Shown here in pieces: positions 10,500-19,506 of a DNA stretch of 64,000 nucleotides. A model generated the notes under the pieces. It saw nothing but the letters and a program-made list of their open reading frames with translations. It was not told the DNA's origin and did no database searches. This stretch comes from Aureococcus anophagefferens (Eukaryota; Sar; Pelagophyceae; Pelagomonadales; Pelagomonadaceae). The stretch's first letter is position 1; each line of letters begins with the position of its first letter. A program made the position numbers and the translations under genes. The stretch is taken from positions 373,591 to 437,590 of the forward strand of contig NW_008705578.1 in the NCBI RefSeq assembly GCF_000186865.1, in the 5' to 3' direction.

Positions 10500-11065
10500 T
10501 CTGGGCGCCGGGGGGGGGCGCCACCGCGGACTGACGCGGCGGGGGCCGAAGCGCTTGCCCGCGGAGACGACCATCGAACGAGCCCCGGACGCGGCGCCCA
10601 CGCGCGTGCCGCGACGCGACACACTCGGAAGGCGACGCGGGCCGCCGCCGCCCCAGGCGCGGCCCCCCCCACCACCCCAGAACGACCGACTTCCCCTCTC
10701 CTCCCTCGCAACCCCTCGCAACCAAAAAAAACGACTTCGCCGCGCGGACGCCGAGCGCGCCGCCGCCTCCGTGCGCGGCGCGCCGCTCGGCCCCGGCCGA
10801 CGGCGTGGTGCTGAAGAGCCAAAAAAAACAACCAAGAAAAACAACATCTCGCCGATCCTCCGCGGAAGCGCGCGGCCTCGCGGCCGCCGCGGCGCGCGCG
10901 GATCGGACTTAACTATAGCTCCGTCGCACCTTGCCGCGTTCTTGCTGGTTGGCGTACTCGCCGGACGCGGCGAAGCGTCGGCCCTGGCCGAGGAGGTGGT
11001 GCGGCGACGCTTTGTTGAAGGTCAACACAGGGGTCAACATCTCGCTTCGCCGATCGGCGCCGCCT
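10500..11065. other. Intergenic region with homopolymer tracts
   Basis: About 570 bp between the exchanger stop and the first ATG of the VTE4 frame. It contains C-rich and A-rich homopolymer tracts (for instance poly-A runs near 10728 and 10820-10845) but no coding frame with sensible composition. It probably holds the exchanger 3' end and the VTE4 promoter. Confidence 0.3.
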
Positions 11066-12130
11066 ATGTCCTTGTGCTGTCTCGCCGCGCAAAAGACGAT
11101 GAGCTGGCTCCTGCTCGCCGCGTCGGCGGCGGCGCTCACGGCGCCGCGGCGTACCGCCGTCGCGCCGCGCGCCGCCGTCGCGCTTCAGGGCCGCAGCGAC
11201 GCGCAGCTCAAGCGGGGCATCGCCGAGTTCTACGACGAGTCCAGCGGCATCTGGGAGGACGTCTGGGGCGAGCACATGCACCACGGCTGGTACGAGCCCG
11301 GCGAAAAGGCGGGGACCATGGAGCGCGACGTCGCGGCGCAGTCCACGATGATCGACAAGGCGCTCGAGCTCTGCGGCGCGGCGGACGTCGCCGCGCGCTG
11401 CGAGGCCGCGGGCCGGCCGATGCGCATCCTCGACGTCGGCTGCGGCATCGGCGGGTCGTCGCGCCACATGGCGCGGCGCTTCGCGGGCGCGCAAGCGACC
11501 TGCGTCGGGCTCACGCTGTCGCCGGAGCAGGCGCGGCGCGGCAACGAGCTCAGCCGCGAGGCCGGTTTGGACGTGACGCTCGAGGCCCGGGACGCGACGA
11601 ACACGACCTTCGCCGACGGGTCCTTCGACCTCGTCTGGTCCATGGAGAGCGGCGAGCACATGCCCGACAAGGCAAAGTTCGTCGCGGAGCTCGGCCGGCT
11701 CTGCGCGCCCGGCGGCCGAGTCTCGGTCGTCACGTGGTGCCACCGCGACCTCCAACGCGGCCGGAAGCTCAGACTCCCCGAGCGGGCCGTGTTGGGCCTC
11801 ATCAACTACTGCTACTACCTCCCGAAGTGGTGCAGCGGCGCGGACTACGCCCGGCTCTTCGCCGCGCAACGCGGCGTCACCGCGCGCTCCGTCCGCGATT
11901 GGACGGCGAACATCGCGCCCTTCTGGCCCGCGGTCGCCCGGTCGTCGCTGAAGTGGAGCTCCCTCAAGAAGCTCCGCAAGACGGGGCTCAAGACCATCCG
12001 CGGCGCCGTCGCCATCCTCTTCATGATCCTCGGCTACAAGCTCGGCACGGTGAAGTTCGTCGCCGTCGCCGCGGCGAAGGACGAAGCGCCGGGCGACGCC
12101 AAGTGGGCCTGGAGCGGGCCCGTCTTTTAA
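11066..12130 (+). CDS. VTE4: Gamma-tocopherol methyltransferase, plastid targeted
   Basis: Tocopherol O-methyltransferase using S-adenosylmethionine, the last methylation of vitamin E synthesis in plastids. The diagnostic block is GIAEFYDESSGIWEDVW followed by GEHMHHGWYEPGE. SAM motif I is ILDVGCGIGGSSRHMA, and FDLVWSMESGEHMPD follows as the motif II/post-I region. Two in-frame ATGs compete: 11066, and 11099, which gives a cleaner leader (MSWLLLAASAAALTAPRR) and a 343-residue product. The leader fits secretory entry into a complex plastid. The last 60 residues are basic and hydrophobic, and may contact membrane. It is convergent with the next gene, with 9 bp between stops. Confidence 0.88.
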   Translation: MSLCCLAAQKTMSWLLLAASAAALTAPRRTAVAPRAAVALQGRSDAQLKRGIAEFYDESSGIWEDVWGEHMHHGWYEPGEKAGTMERDVAAQSTMIDKALELCGAADVAARCEAAGRPMRILDVGCGIGGSSRHMARRFAGAQATCVGLTLSPEQARRGNELSREAGLDVTLEARDATNTTFADGSFDLVWSMESGEHMPDKAKFVAELGRLCAPGGRVSVVTWCHRDLQRGRKLRLPERAVLGLINYCYYLPKWCSGADYARLFAAQRGVTARSVRDWTANIAPFWPAVARSSLKWSSLKKLRKTGLKTIRGAVAILFMILGYKLGTVKFVAVAAAKDEAPGDAKWAWSGPVF

Positions 12131-12139
12131 ACTGAGGCG

Positions 12140-12988
12140 TTAGGTGTCGTCGTCCGCGGCGAAGAACGCCTTCGCCTGCGCGGCGAGGTCGGCGGCGTCG
12201 GCGGGCGGCGGCCCCAGCGGCGCCGCGAGCGACGCGTCGACGTCCTCGTCGCGCATCTCGAGGTCGGCGAGGAAGTTGTCCGCGAAGGTCTCGAAGGCCC
12301 GCCGCTTCGCCGGCGGCAGCCGCAGCGCGCGGGCCGCGACGGCGTGCAGCCGGCCGGGCTGGGCCTGGTCCGGCCGGTGCGGCGGCTCGAGGACGGCGAC
12401 GTCGCCCGGTGCGCAGAAGTCCGTGCCGCAGGGCGCCACAAAGTAGGCGCAGCCGGGGCAGTCGCGCTCGAAGACGACGGCCGCGTCGCGCGCGACGCGC
12501 GGGCAGTGCGCCGGCGAGGACACGAGGAAGACGCGGTCGACGGCGCGCTCGCGGCAGACCGCGGCGGCGCGCTCGAGCTCCTCGCGCGTGTTCCGCGACC
12601 GCGCGTCGACGACGGCGCCGTCGAGCAGCGCCTCGAGGGACCCCGAGGGGGGGTCGAGGCCCAGGGCCGCGCGCAGCGACGCCGTCGCCGACTCGACGAG
12701 CGTCGGCGCGCCGGAGACGGCGCCGCGCCGCTCGCGGAGCCAGCGCAGCGTGTAGGCGCCCTCCGTCTCGCCCGTGTCCCCGTGCGTCGACGCGCCGCTG
12801 CCGACCATGAGCAGCTCCGCGCCGAAGGCCTCGGCGACGCGCGCGCCGTGGGCGATGCGGCCGGCGCCGCCGCCCCAGACCACCTCCTCCCAATTCGGCG
12901 CCTCGAGGTGGTAGCCGTGCACGAGCACGGCGGTCTTCACCGCGACGCACGCGCCGAGGTGCGCCGCGAGGCAGAGGAGCTGGAGCAT
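12140..12988 (-). CDS. DUF218/YdcF-like protein with signal peptide
   Basis: 282 residues from the ATG at 12988, which begins a signal-like MLQLLCLAAHLGACVA. The body shows the order expected of DUF218 proteins: AVLVHGYHLE, then GRIAHGARVAEAFGAELLMV, an acidic TEGAYT segment, DARSRNTREELERAA, and VFLVSSPAHCPRVARDA. The family's biochemical role is poorly known; in bacteria it is linked to envelope functions. Upstream in-frame ATGs at 13000, 13030 and 13054 would add residues carrying a duplicated MVHP motif, encoded by a short direct repeat in the DNA; these seem less likely. Several Cys near residues 195-215 (CPGCAYFVAPCGTDFC) are unusual and could bind metal or form disulfides. Confidence 0.6.
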   Translation of the reverse strand: MLQLLCLAAHLGACVAVKTAVLVHGYHLEAPNWEEVVWGGGAGRIAHGARVAEAFGAELLMVGSGASTHGDTGETEGAYTLRWLRERRGAVSGAPTLVESATASLRAALGLDPPSGSLEALLDGAVVDARSRNTREELERAAAVCRERAVDRVFLVSSPAHCPRVARDAAVVFERDCPGCAYFVAPCGTDFCAPGDVAVLEPPHRPDQAQPGRLHAVAARALRLPPAKRRAFETFADNFLADLEMRDEDVDASLAAPLGPPPADAADLAAQAKAFFAADDDT

Positions 12989-13128
12989 GGGATGGACCAT
13001 CGGCCGACGCAGGCGCAAGGGATGTACCATTGGCCACGGTGGCTGGCCAATCATTTCGCTTTTTTGCACCTGCACCTTTGCGCCACCTAAACTTCATGCT
13101 TCAATCGCCGACACGCGTATTAGAGCGT

Positions 13129-14265
13129 ATGATGGCCGCCTCTCGGCGTCCCCTTAAACAGCCGCAGATGATCGCGCTCGCGGCGCTGCTCCTCTGGAGC
13201 GCCGCGGCGCAGGAGATCGCGGCGCCGGGCGCCGGCGGCAACTCGAGCTACGCCTACTTCGTCATGGTGGGCCCCATCGACGCCGCGCGCACCTACCGGG
13301 CCTGGCTCTTCTCCGCCGTGGCCATGGCGAACCGCCTGCGCGGCCTGGGCAGCGGCGCGGACGTCGTCGTGCTCTGCGCGGCGCGGCGCGACGGCGCCGT
13401 CCGGCGCGGCGACGCCGGCGCGCGGCTCACGGCGGTGGAGGAGTCGGCGCTCGCGGCCGCGCGGTGCCGCTGGCGCTACGTCGAGCCGCCGACGGGCGGG
13501 GGGGGGGGCAAATCGGGCTACCACATGGGCCACTACAAGCTCCTGGCCTGGCAGCACGTCGAGTACGACGTCGTCCAGCTCCTCGACGCGGACCTGCTTC
13601 CCGCGGCGGCCATGGACCGGCTCTTCGAGCTGCCGCGCCTCGCGGGCGCCGAGGTCGTCGCCTGCCCGGGCAAGGTGTCGGCGCTCAACGCCGGCTGGCT
13701 GGCGCTCACGCCGAGCCTCGAGCGCTTCGCGGGGCTCGTCGCGAGCGTCGACGGGCGCCTCGCGCGCCTCGACCGCGACAGGCCCTTTGGCCACGCGCTG
13801 CCGTCGTGGTTCGCGGCGAACAAGGACCGGCAGCCGCCGGGCTGGAAGTTCTTCGACTCCTTCGGGAACCAGGGCCACATGTACTCCTACTTCCGCTTCG
13901 ACGTCCGGGACCTCGCCATGATCTTCGACGGGCCGCGGAACGGCGTGGAGCTGCTGCACTACGCGGACGCGGGCGAGCCGGCCTTCGCGGCGCCCTCGGA
14001 CGCCGTGCGCGCCATCCTCGACGGCGGCTTCCCCTGCCCCTTCCCGGCGCGGTCGTCGTCCGCGCGGGCCCAGATCGCGCTCGCGTACCACCACTTCACG
14101 GGCGCGTCGAAGCCCTGGTCCAAGTTCCGGCCGAACAACCCGCGGAACCTCGCCTGGTACGTCGCCGTGTCCCGCGACCTCACGGACGCCGCGCCGCTCC
14201 GCGCGCTCTTCCCGGACGTCGACGACCACCTCGCCGTCTTGAGGCCGCTCGTGAATAAAAAGTAG
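13129..14265 (+). CDS. GT8-like glycosyltransferase, secretory
   Basis: 378 residues from ATGATG at 13129. A hydrophobic segment, MIALAALLLWSAAAQ, near residues 14-28 is a signal peptide or signal anchor. The catalytic region resembles glycogenin/GT8 enzymes: KLLAWQHVEYDVVQLLDADL contains the DxD metal-binding motif near residue 149, NAGWLAL and GNQGHMY follow as the acceptor region, and HHFTGASKPW near the C-terminus matches the family's closing motif. GT8 enzymes transfer sugars from UDP-sugars with retention. Location in the ER/Golgi is inferred from the leader, and acceptor and sugar are unknown. The region between this start and the DUF218 start is only 140 bp. Confidence 0.75.
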   Translation: MMAASRRPLKQPQMIALAALLLWSAAAQEIAAPGAGGNSSYAYFVMVGPIDAARTYRAWLFSAVAMANRLRGLGSGADVVVLCAARRDGAVRRGDAGARLTAVEESALAAARCRWRYVEPPTGGGGGKSGYHMGHYKLLAWQHVEYDVVQLLDADLLPAAAMDRLFELPRLAGAEVVACPGKVSALNAGWLALTPSLERFAGLVASVDGRLARLDRDRPFGHALPSWFAANKDRQPPGWKFFDSFGNQGHMYSYFRFDVRDLAMIFDGPRNGVELLHYADAGEPAFAAPSDAVRAILDGGFPCPFPARSSSARAQIALAYHHFTGASKPWSKFRPNNPRNLAWYVAVSRDLTDAAPLRALFPDVDDHLAVLRPLVNKK

Positions 14266-14376
14266 TTGAAATTCATCTTGCAGCATCGGTGAAGTGCAAT
14301 CCGGAGCCGCCGGCGAGCTCGACAACGGTTATGGCTGCCCGCGGCACCTCGCCTGGTGCGCTTCCGTGACCGTACC

Positions 14377-15927
14377 ATGGCGTCGAACGTGGGCCGCGCC
14401 GGGCTGCGCGCCGAGGATTCCGTGGAGATCCACGGCTGCGTCGTCGACGCGACGCGGCCGGGCGAGGCCTGGGAGCGGCTCGTCGCCTACAGCGCCCACC
14501 GCTACCCGGCGAGCGCGCTCCACGACGGCGGCGACGGTGCGCCGCCGGGCAAAGTGCGCTGGGTCTTCCTCAGTGACACCTGCGGCCTCCACCACGCCAT
14601 GGCCGACGTGCCGAACGGCGACGTGCTCGTGCACTGCGGCAACTTCTCGACGACGGGCAGCGTCGAGCGCACGCGCGAGTTCGTGGAATGGTTCGCGGGC
14701 CACCCGCACCGGCGCAAGGTGCTCGTCGCCGGGAACCACGACACGTCGCTCGACGCCGATTTTTACGACGCGCACTGGCGGCGCCTCCACCCGACGCGGC
14801 GCGACGACGCGGCGCTGCGGGAGGCGCTCCGGAGCGACGGCCGCTTCGCGTACCTCGAGCACGCGTCGGCGACGGTCTTGGGCTACGAGGTCTTCGGGTC
14901 GCCCCACACGTCCGACGCCTACGGGAACTGGGCCTTCCACTACGACCGGGGGCCCGAGGCCGCGAAGCTCTGGGCGGCGATCCCGCCGAGTACGGACGTT
15001 TTAGTCACGCACGCGCCGCCGCTGGGCGTCGGCGACGCCGGCGGCGACGGCGCCTGGCGCCGGGGCTGCGCCCACCTGTTGCAGGCCGTGCTCCACGTCG
15101 CGCGCCCCGTCGTCCACGCCTTCGGGTCCATGCACGAGGCCGCGGGCTGCTACCGCCTCGAGGCGAAGATGGGCGACGCGACCGTCGAGGCGCCGACGGA
15201 CGCCGTCTTCCTCAACGCGTCCATCTGCGGGCCCAGGGCGAAGCCGTCGAACCCCTGCGTCGTCGTCGACCTGCCGGATCGCGCCGCGGGCGCCGAGGAG
15301 GCGAAGGACGACGGCCTCGGCGTCGGCCGGCGGGCGCTCGAGGAGGCGCTCCGCGCGCGGGGCCTCGGCCCGGACGCGGACCTCGACGCGGCGACCTGGG
15401 CCGCGCTGCCCGTCACGAAACCGCCGCCCCTGCGGGGCGACCTCGTCGAGGGCCCGCAGCGGCGCATCGCGCCGCCGCCGAAGGCGCCGCCGCCGCCGGA
15501 CGCCGACGGGTCCATCCCCATGTCCGGCCTCGCCGCATCGCCCGCGACGAAGGCGCTCTGGTCCGCGTCGGCGTCCGCGCCGAACCCGAGCCTGAGCCCG
15601 CGCGCGCCGACGACCGCGCGCGCGGCGGGCGCGTCGCCCAAGGTGTCGCGCCGCGGCCGCCAGCTCAAGCCCGCGGACCTCGACCCGCTGTCGCCGCCGC
15701 GCGACGGCGGGGGCGGCATCCCCACGGCGGGCGTCTGGGTGCCCTCCGAGGCCCTCGACTGGCGGTCCGCCGACGTCTGGCGGCCCGCGGAGAGCCTCGT
15801 CGTGCGGCCCTGGGACTTTGGGCCCAAGAAACTGGACCGGCCGCCGCCGACGCCCGAGCTCGTCCCCACGGACAAGTTCTACCGCCGGTCGACGCCGCCG
15901 ACGGGCCGACGACGGGACTATATGTGA
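14377..15927 (+). CDS. MPPED-type metallophosphoesterase with substituted metal ligands
   Basis: 516 residues; ATG at 14377 is in Kozak context and is the first ATG in frame. Residues about 60-290 match the MPPED1/2 (239FB) phosphodiesterase branch: FLSDTCGLHH, GDVLVHCGNFSTTG, VLVAGNHD and LVTHAPPLG, then HAFGSMHEAAG. Against the family ligand set, D67, N120, H212 and H253 are kept, but the partner His of DxH is C69, the second-motif Asp is N89, and residue 251 is Ser. Catalysis may be weak or use another metal set. A 220-residue Pro/Ala-rich, probably disordered C-terminal tail ends in a basic RRRDYM. Function unknown. Confidence 0.8.
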   Translation: MASNVGRAGLRAEDSVEIHGCVVDATRPGEAWERLVAYSAHRYPASALHDGGDGAPPGKVRWVFLSDTCGLHHAMADVPNGDVLVHCGNFSTTGSVERTREFVEWFAGHPHRRKVLVAGNHDTSLDADFYDAHWRRLHPTRRDDAALREALRSDGRFAYLEHASATVLGYEVFGSPHTSDAYGNWAFHYDRGPEAAKLWAAIPPSTDVLVTHAPPLGVGDAGGDGAWRRGCAHLLQAVLHVARPVVHAFGSMHEAAGCYRLEAKMGDATVEAPTDAVFLNASICGPRAKPSNPCVVVDLPDRAAGAEEAKDDGLGVGRRALEEALRARGLGPDADLDAATWAALPVTKPPPLRGDLVEGPQRRIAPPPKAPPPPDADGSIPMSGLAASPATKALWSASASAPNPSLSPRAPTTARAAGASPKVSRRGRQLKPADLDPLSPPRDGGGGIPTAGVWVPSEALDWRSADVWRPAESLVVRPWDFGPKKLDRPPPTPELVPTDKFYRRSTPPTGRRRDYM

Positions 15928-16361
15928 TTCATCTAGAGAGCTCGGGGTCCGCCCCGCGCCTGGCATGAGTAGACCATGCCGCTCCCTTACCCCCGCCTGA
16001 GGCCATAACTTCCCCCCGGCGGGGCACAGGAGAGGAGGGGCGTGGTCTACTCACTGGTAACTCAGGTCAGGCCCCGCGCGAACCCCCAGGGCTGGATACG
16101 CAGACACACTTTATGTAACTTGGCTCCGGCCACGCGGAGGGACCCCCAGCAGACCTCGATTTTGACGTAAACCATAGCCGCGTTTAGAGGACCGTTGTTC
16201 CGTCGAAACACCCCGATTCCTCGTCGATTCCGCCTCCTTGGAGGCATTTTCATTGAAATCCCCGGGAATTATGCTCCGCGGGACGCGCGCGCAGTGGCGC
16301 GGGAGCCTCCTCAGAGCCGGAGCCACTTGATTTGATTCTTGAGCGGAGAGGATTGAGCCGG
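15928..16361. other. Convergent intergenic region with an inverted repeat
   Basis: This 434-bp stretch lies between two converging stop codons. It holds an 11-bp perfect inverted repeat (15966-15976 and 16043-16053) around a GC-rich centre, and a smaller perfect hairpin near 16228-16241. GC content drops around 16080-16260. No coding frame is convincing. It may be 3' UTR sequence or a small structured element. Confidence 0.4.
15966..16053. repeat. Inverted repeat, 11-bp arms, 66-bp centre
   Basis: TGAGTAGACCA at 15966-15976 is exactly complementary to TGGTCTACTCA at 16043-16053. The arms flank a C/G-rich centre. It could fold as a transcript hairpin at the shared 3' end of two genes, or be the ends of a tiny inserted element. 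No target-site duplication was recognised. Confidence 0.5.
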
Positions 16362-17546
16362 TTAGCTCCGCTGAGGGGCGTCGTCGGGCCGCTGGCCGTC
16401 CGCGACGACGCGTCGGATGCGGCCGACTTGGTTCGTCGCGTGGCGGCGCCAGAGCTTGCCCGTGTGGTCGCCGAGGAGCGCCGCCGCGGGCGAGGGCGCG
16501 ACGACCGCGCGGGCGTCGTAGGTCGCGACGGGGTCGTCGATGAGGGACCGCACGCAGGACGTCGTCACGGAGATCGTCGACGACTCCGCCTGGGAAGAGC
16601 ACGGCCAGAGCCGCGCGAGGAAGCGGCGCCGCGCGGAGCCCGACGACAGCGACGAGAGCCGGAGCGACCGCGGCTCCGACGGCGGCGAGCCGTTCGACGA
16701 CGCCGCGAGCTCGTAGTCCCAGGCGAGGCGCTCCTTCTCCGCCTCGACCTGCGCGACGCGCGCCCGCAGCGGCGCCTGCGCCCGGAGCCAGAGCGGCGCG
16801 AGGTAGCAGCGGACGACGGCGTTCCCGGTGACCGAGCAGGCGACGCAGATGACGGCGGGCGCGACGACGGCCAGCGAGTAGCCGCCGCAGAGCCGCGCGA
16901 CGACCGCGGTGGACATGAGGTTCCAGACGTGGAGCGAGGCCTGGAACGCGGGCTCTCGCGAGATCAGCGGCCAGGAGAACGCGACCCAGGCCTGGAACAT
17001 GGCCTCGAGGCCGAAGTCCTCGGCCCCGGTCCGCGTCGCCTCGGCGAGGGACATGACCGTCCAGTGCTTGCGCTTCGCGAGCGCGGCGGCGAGCCCCGCG
17101 GCCTCGGCGGCGACGGCGTCCTCGGGGAGGAGCGCGAGCTTGAGGAACCGCGCGGTGTGGACCATGGAGATCATCGTCCCGAAGACCTTGTGGCCGTGCT
17201 TCATGAAGCGCGCGCGGAAGCGACCGTCGTTGATGACTCGCACGCTAAGCGCGAAGTGCACCGGCGTCAACGCGCAGAAGACAAGAGCCGCGAGGGCGCC
17301 GGGGCCCAGATCGACGAGGTCGCGCGCCCAATGCGTCGTCCAGTACTCGAAGATGAAGGAAGAGACGGAAATCAGCAGGTGGAGCGCGAGCGTCTTCGAC
17401 CGGAGCTCCAGAGCGAAGCGCTCCTCGTCCGACTCGTAGGCCTCCTCCTCCCAGTCGTCGTCCTCGTCCGATTCGTAGACGGTCACGTCCTCGTCCGGTA
17501 CGTCCGGTTCGACGAACGTTGTTCCCAGCTTCTCAGGCCGACGCAT
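16362..17546 (-). CDS. Multipass membrane protein of unknown family
   Basis: 394 residues from the ATG at 17546. The N-terminal 45 residues are strongly acidic (EDVTVYESDEDDDWEEEAYE). Four to six hydrophobic segments follow, including LALHLLISVSSFIFEYW, ALAALVFCALTPVHFALSV, VFGTMISMVHTARFLKLALL and SLAVVAPAVICVACSVTG. The last 130 residues are Ser/Arg-rich and soluble, with a short coiled-coil-like stretch (VAQVEAEKERLAWDYELA). I do not recognise the family; a membrane sensor or scaffold is possible but not shown. No signal peptide is seen, so insertion would depend on the first helix. Confidence 0.6.
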   Translation of the reverse strand: MRRPEKLGTTFVEPDVPDEDVTVYESDEDDDWEEEAYESDEERFALELRSKTLALHLLISVSSFIFEYWTTHWARDLVDLGPGALAALVFCALTPVHFALSVRVINDGRFRARFMKHGHKVFGTMISMVHTARFLKLALLPEDAVAAEAAGLAAALAKRKHWTVMSLAEATRTGAEDFGLEAMFQAWVAFSWPLISREPAFQASLHVWNLMSTAVVARLCGGYSLAVVAPAVICVACSVTGNAVVRCYLAPLWLRAQAPLRARVAQVEAEKERLAWDYELAASSNGSPPSEPRSLRLSSLSSGSARRRFLARLWPCSSQAESSTISVTTSCVRSLIDDPVATYDARAVVAPSPAAALLGDHTGKLWRRHATNQVGRIRRVVADGQRPDDAPQRS

Positions 17547-17941
17547 GGCGTCGCGAGAACGCACGCGCCGCGCGATCAGGCTCGGATCACGAGGAGGCGT
17601 CAAGGTGCGTGCGAAGGGTAGCCGATTTGCAAGATCAATTTGAAGTGAAACTGGCCGGATGCCTCGGCATCTTGCCTCGGCGCGCCGTCCCAAGCGCGCA
17701 TCCCGCTGGCCTCCACCGAACTCGCGCTCCGGCGGACAAGCATCCATGAGCAGCGCTGCAGCCAGCTGTAGACGATGACCCCGAGGGACCGAGCGGCAAC
17801 CCCGGCGCCTGCCCCGGCGGTAACCCCGCTCGCACCGGCGGCGCGGCGCGAAATCCGAGCTCGGCCTCGAGACCACCCCGGGGCCGACGAGCGTCAAAGA
17901 GGCGTTACTCGCTCGCGCCCCGCCCGGGGACGGCCCGCGAC
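17547..17941. other. Intergenic region between co-directional genes
   Basis: About 395 bp upstream of the membrane-protein gene and downstream of the PDI gene. It contains an AT-richer patch around 17625-17655 with a TTGAAG motif of the kind seen near other gene starts in this window. No gene is recognised. Confidence 0.3.
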
Positions 17942-19300
17942 CTAGAGCTCGGACTTGTCGATGCCCGCGGCGGCGACGATGAAGTCGACCATGGAGTCGA
18001 GGTCGCGGTCGCCGTCGTAGGGCTCCGTGGAGCCGTCGGCCTTCTTGAAGATGAGCGTCGGGTAGCCCTGGACCTCGATGCCGCTCTCCTTGGGCGGCTC
18101 GTTGGCCGTCGCGTCCATGGCGCCGATGACGACGGAGTCGACGGCGGCGAACTTCTCGCCGAGCTGCTTGTACGTGGGCTTGAGCTGCTGGCAGTGGCCG
18201 CACCAGGGCGCGTAGAACTCGAGCATGGCGTCCTTGCCCGCCGTCTCGTCCTCGAAGTTGTCCGTCGTCAGCACGGTGACGTCGCTGCCCTCGTAGTCGG
18301 CGCCCGCGTCCTCGTCGCCGGACGACCCGTAGTCGTCGTCGCCGGAGCCGTAGTCGGGCTCCTCCTTGATCTTCGGCGTCAGCTTCCCGTCGACCAGATC
18401 CTGGGCGAAGGCGCGCAGGTTGTCGACGTTGAACTTCTCCGTCATGTGGTAGTACTTGTCGCCGTCGCGCGCGCCGACGCCGACGTCCTTCTTCGACTCG
18501 AGGACGAGCTCGTAGTCCTCGAGCTGGTACGAGAAGTCCTCCTTGTCGCCGATGTTGAAGCTGAGCTTGCCCACGAAGTCGGCGGCCACCTTGCGCAGCC
18601 GGTTCGCGAAGTAGTCGAAGCCCTTGGGGTTCTTCTCGAGGTCGATGGCCGCGAAGAGCGTCACGACGGGCACGTTCTGCTTCTCGTAGCGCTCGTTCGA
18701 CTTCCACGTCTTCTGGCCCACGAGGGGCACGGCCTTCTTGAAGAGGAACTTCTTCAGCGCGTCGGCGTCGAGCTTCGCCGACGGGTAGCGCGCGCGCTTC
18801 TTCTCGTACTTGTCGCTCACGAACCGCGGCGGCGGGTAGACGAGCACCGCCGGGCCCTTGGCGAGCTTCGCCGTCGCGCGCGCGGCCTCGTCGGCGACGT
18901 AGGCGAAGCGCAGGTCGTAGCGCGACCCGTCGGCGACCTCCTTGAAGGTCTCGAGGGCGTCGGCGTCGCGCTCCTCGTCGAAGAAGCCCACGACGGACGG
19001 CTCCGCCTCGTCGTCGCCGACGAACGTCGCGATGGCCTCGAAGTCGTCGAGCACCTCGTAGGCCGGGCTCGGGTCCCCGCCGCCGCCGTACTCGTCGTCC
19101 ATGCCGCCGTAGCCGCCGCCGTCGCCGCCGCCGCCGTAGGAGTCGCCGCCGTAGCCGCCGCCGTAGGAGTCGCCGCCGTAGCCGCCGCCGTAGGAGTCCA
19201 TGTCGCCGTCACCGCCGAAGTCGTCCTCCTCGGCGCCCTCGAAGTCGTCGCATCGCGACACGGCGACCAGCGCGAGGGACACGAGGACCTTGCTGAACAT
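17942..19300 (-). CDS. Protein disulfide isomerase-like ER protein (b-b'-a' layout)
   Basis: 452 residues from the ATG at 19300. A signal peptide (MFSKVLVSLALVAVSRC) is followed by an acidic, Gly/Tyr-rich linker encoded by short tandem DNA repeats. Two thioredoxin-like domains without active Cys come next (about residues 70-180 and 185-310), then an acidic hinge, and one active domain with APWCGHCQQLKP (CGHC starting near residue 367) and cis-Pro in GYPTLIF. It ends KSEL, a KDEL-type ER retrieval signal. PDIs form and shuffle disulfides in the ER lumen. The first active domain of the usual a-b-b'-a' order is missing. KINETIC role in alga-specific substrates is unknown. Confidence 0.85.
   Translation of the reverse strand: MFSKVLVSLALVAVSRCDDFEGAEEDDFGGDGDMDSYGGGYGGDSYGGGYGGDSYGGGGDGGGYGGMDDEYGGGGDPSPAYEVLDDFEAIATFVGDDEAEPSVVGFFDEERDADALETFKEVADGSRYDLRFAYVADEAARATAKLAKGPAVLVYPPPRFVSDKYEKKRARYPSAKLDADALKKFLFKKAVPLVGQKTWKSNERYEKQNVPVVTLFAAIDLEKNPKGFDYFANRLRKVAADFVGKLSFNIGDKEDFSYQLEDYELVLESKKDVGVGARDGDKYYHMTEKFNVDNLRAFAQDLVDGKLTPKIKEEPDYGSGDDDYGSSGDEDAGADYEGSDVTVLTTDNFEDETAGKDAMLEFYAPWCGHCQQLKPTYKQLGEKFAAVDSVVIGAMDATANEPPKESGIEVQGYPTLIFKKADGSTEPYDGDRDLDSMVDFIVAAAGIDKSEL
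19121..19201 (-). repeat. In-frame tandem repeat encoding DSYGGGYGG units
   Basis: Within the PDI-like gene, 24-27-nt units repeat about three times and encode DSYGGGYGG-type peptide repeats just after the signal peptide. The units are nearly identical in DNA, so the array probably varies in length between strains. Confidence 0.6.
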
Positions 19301-19506
19301 GGTTGCAAGCGGCGCGTTCGGCACGACGGCGAGGTGCTGGACACCTGGAGCTCGACGGCGGAGTCTTTCGGCGAGGTGCCGTTTTAGGAATCCTGAAGTA
19401 CTCGTGCCTGCCGCACCTCGCGGCGCGCCGTCGCGGGCCATGCGCCCCCTGGCCCCTCGTCACGCAGAAGTCTACACGCGAACCTTCCGTTAACCGGCGC
19501 CACCGC

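Noticed and set aside
12989..13054. Extended N-terminus of the DUF218-like protein
   Set aside because: Upstream ATGs give a repeated MVHP peptide and weaken the signal peptide; kept only as an alternative.
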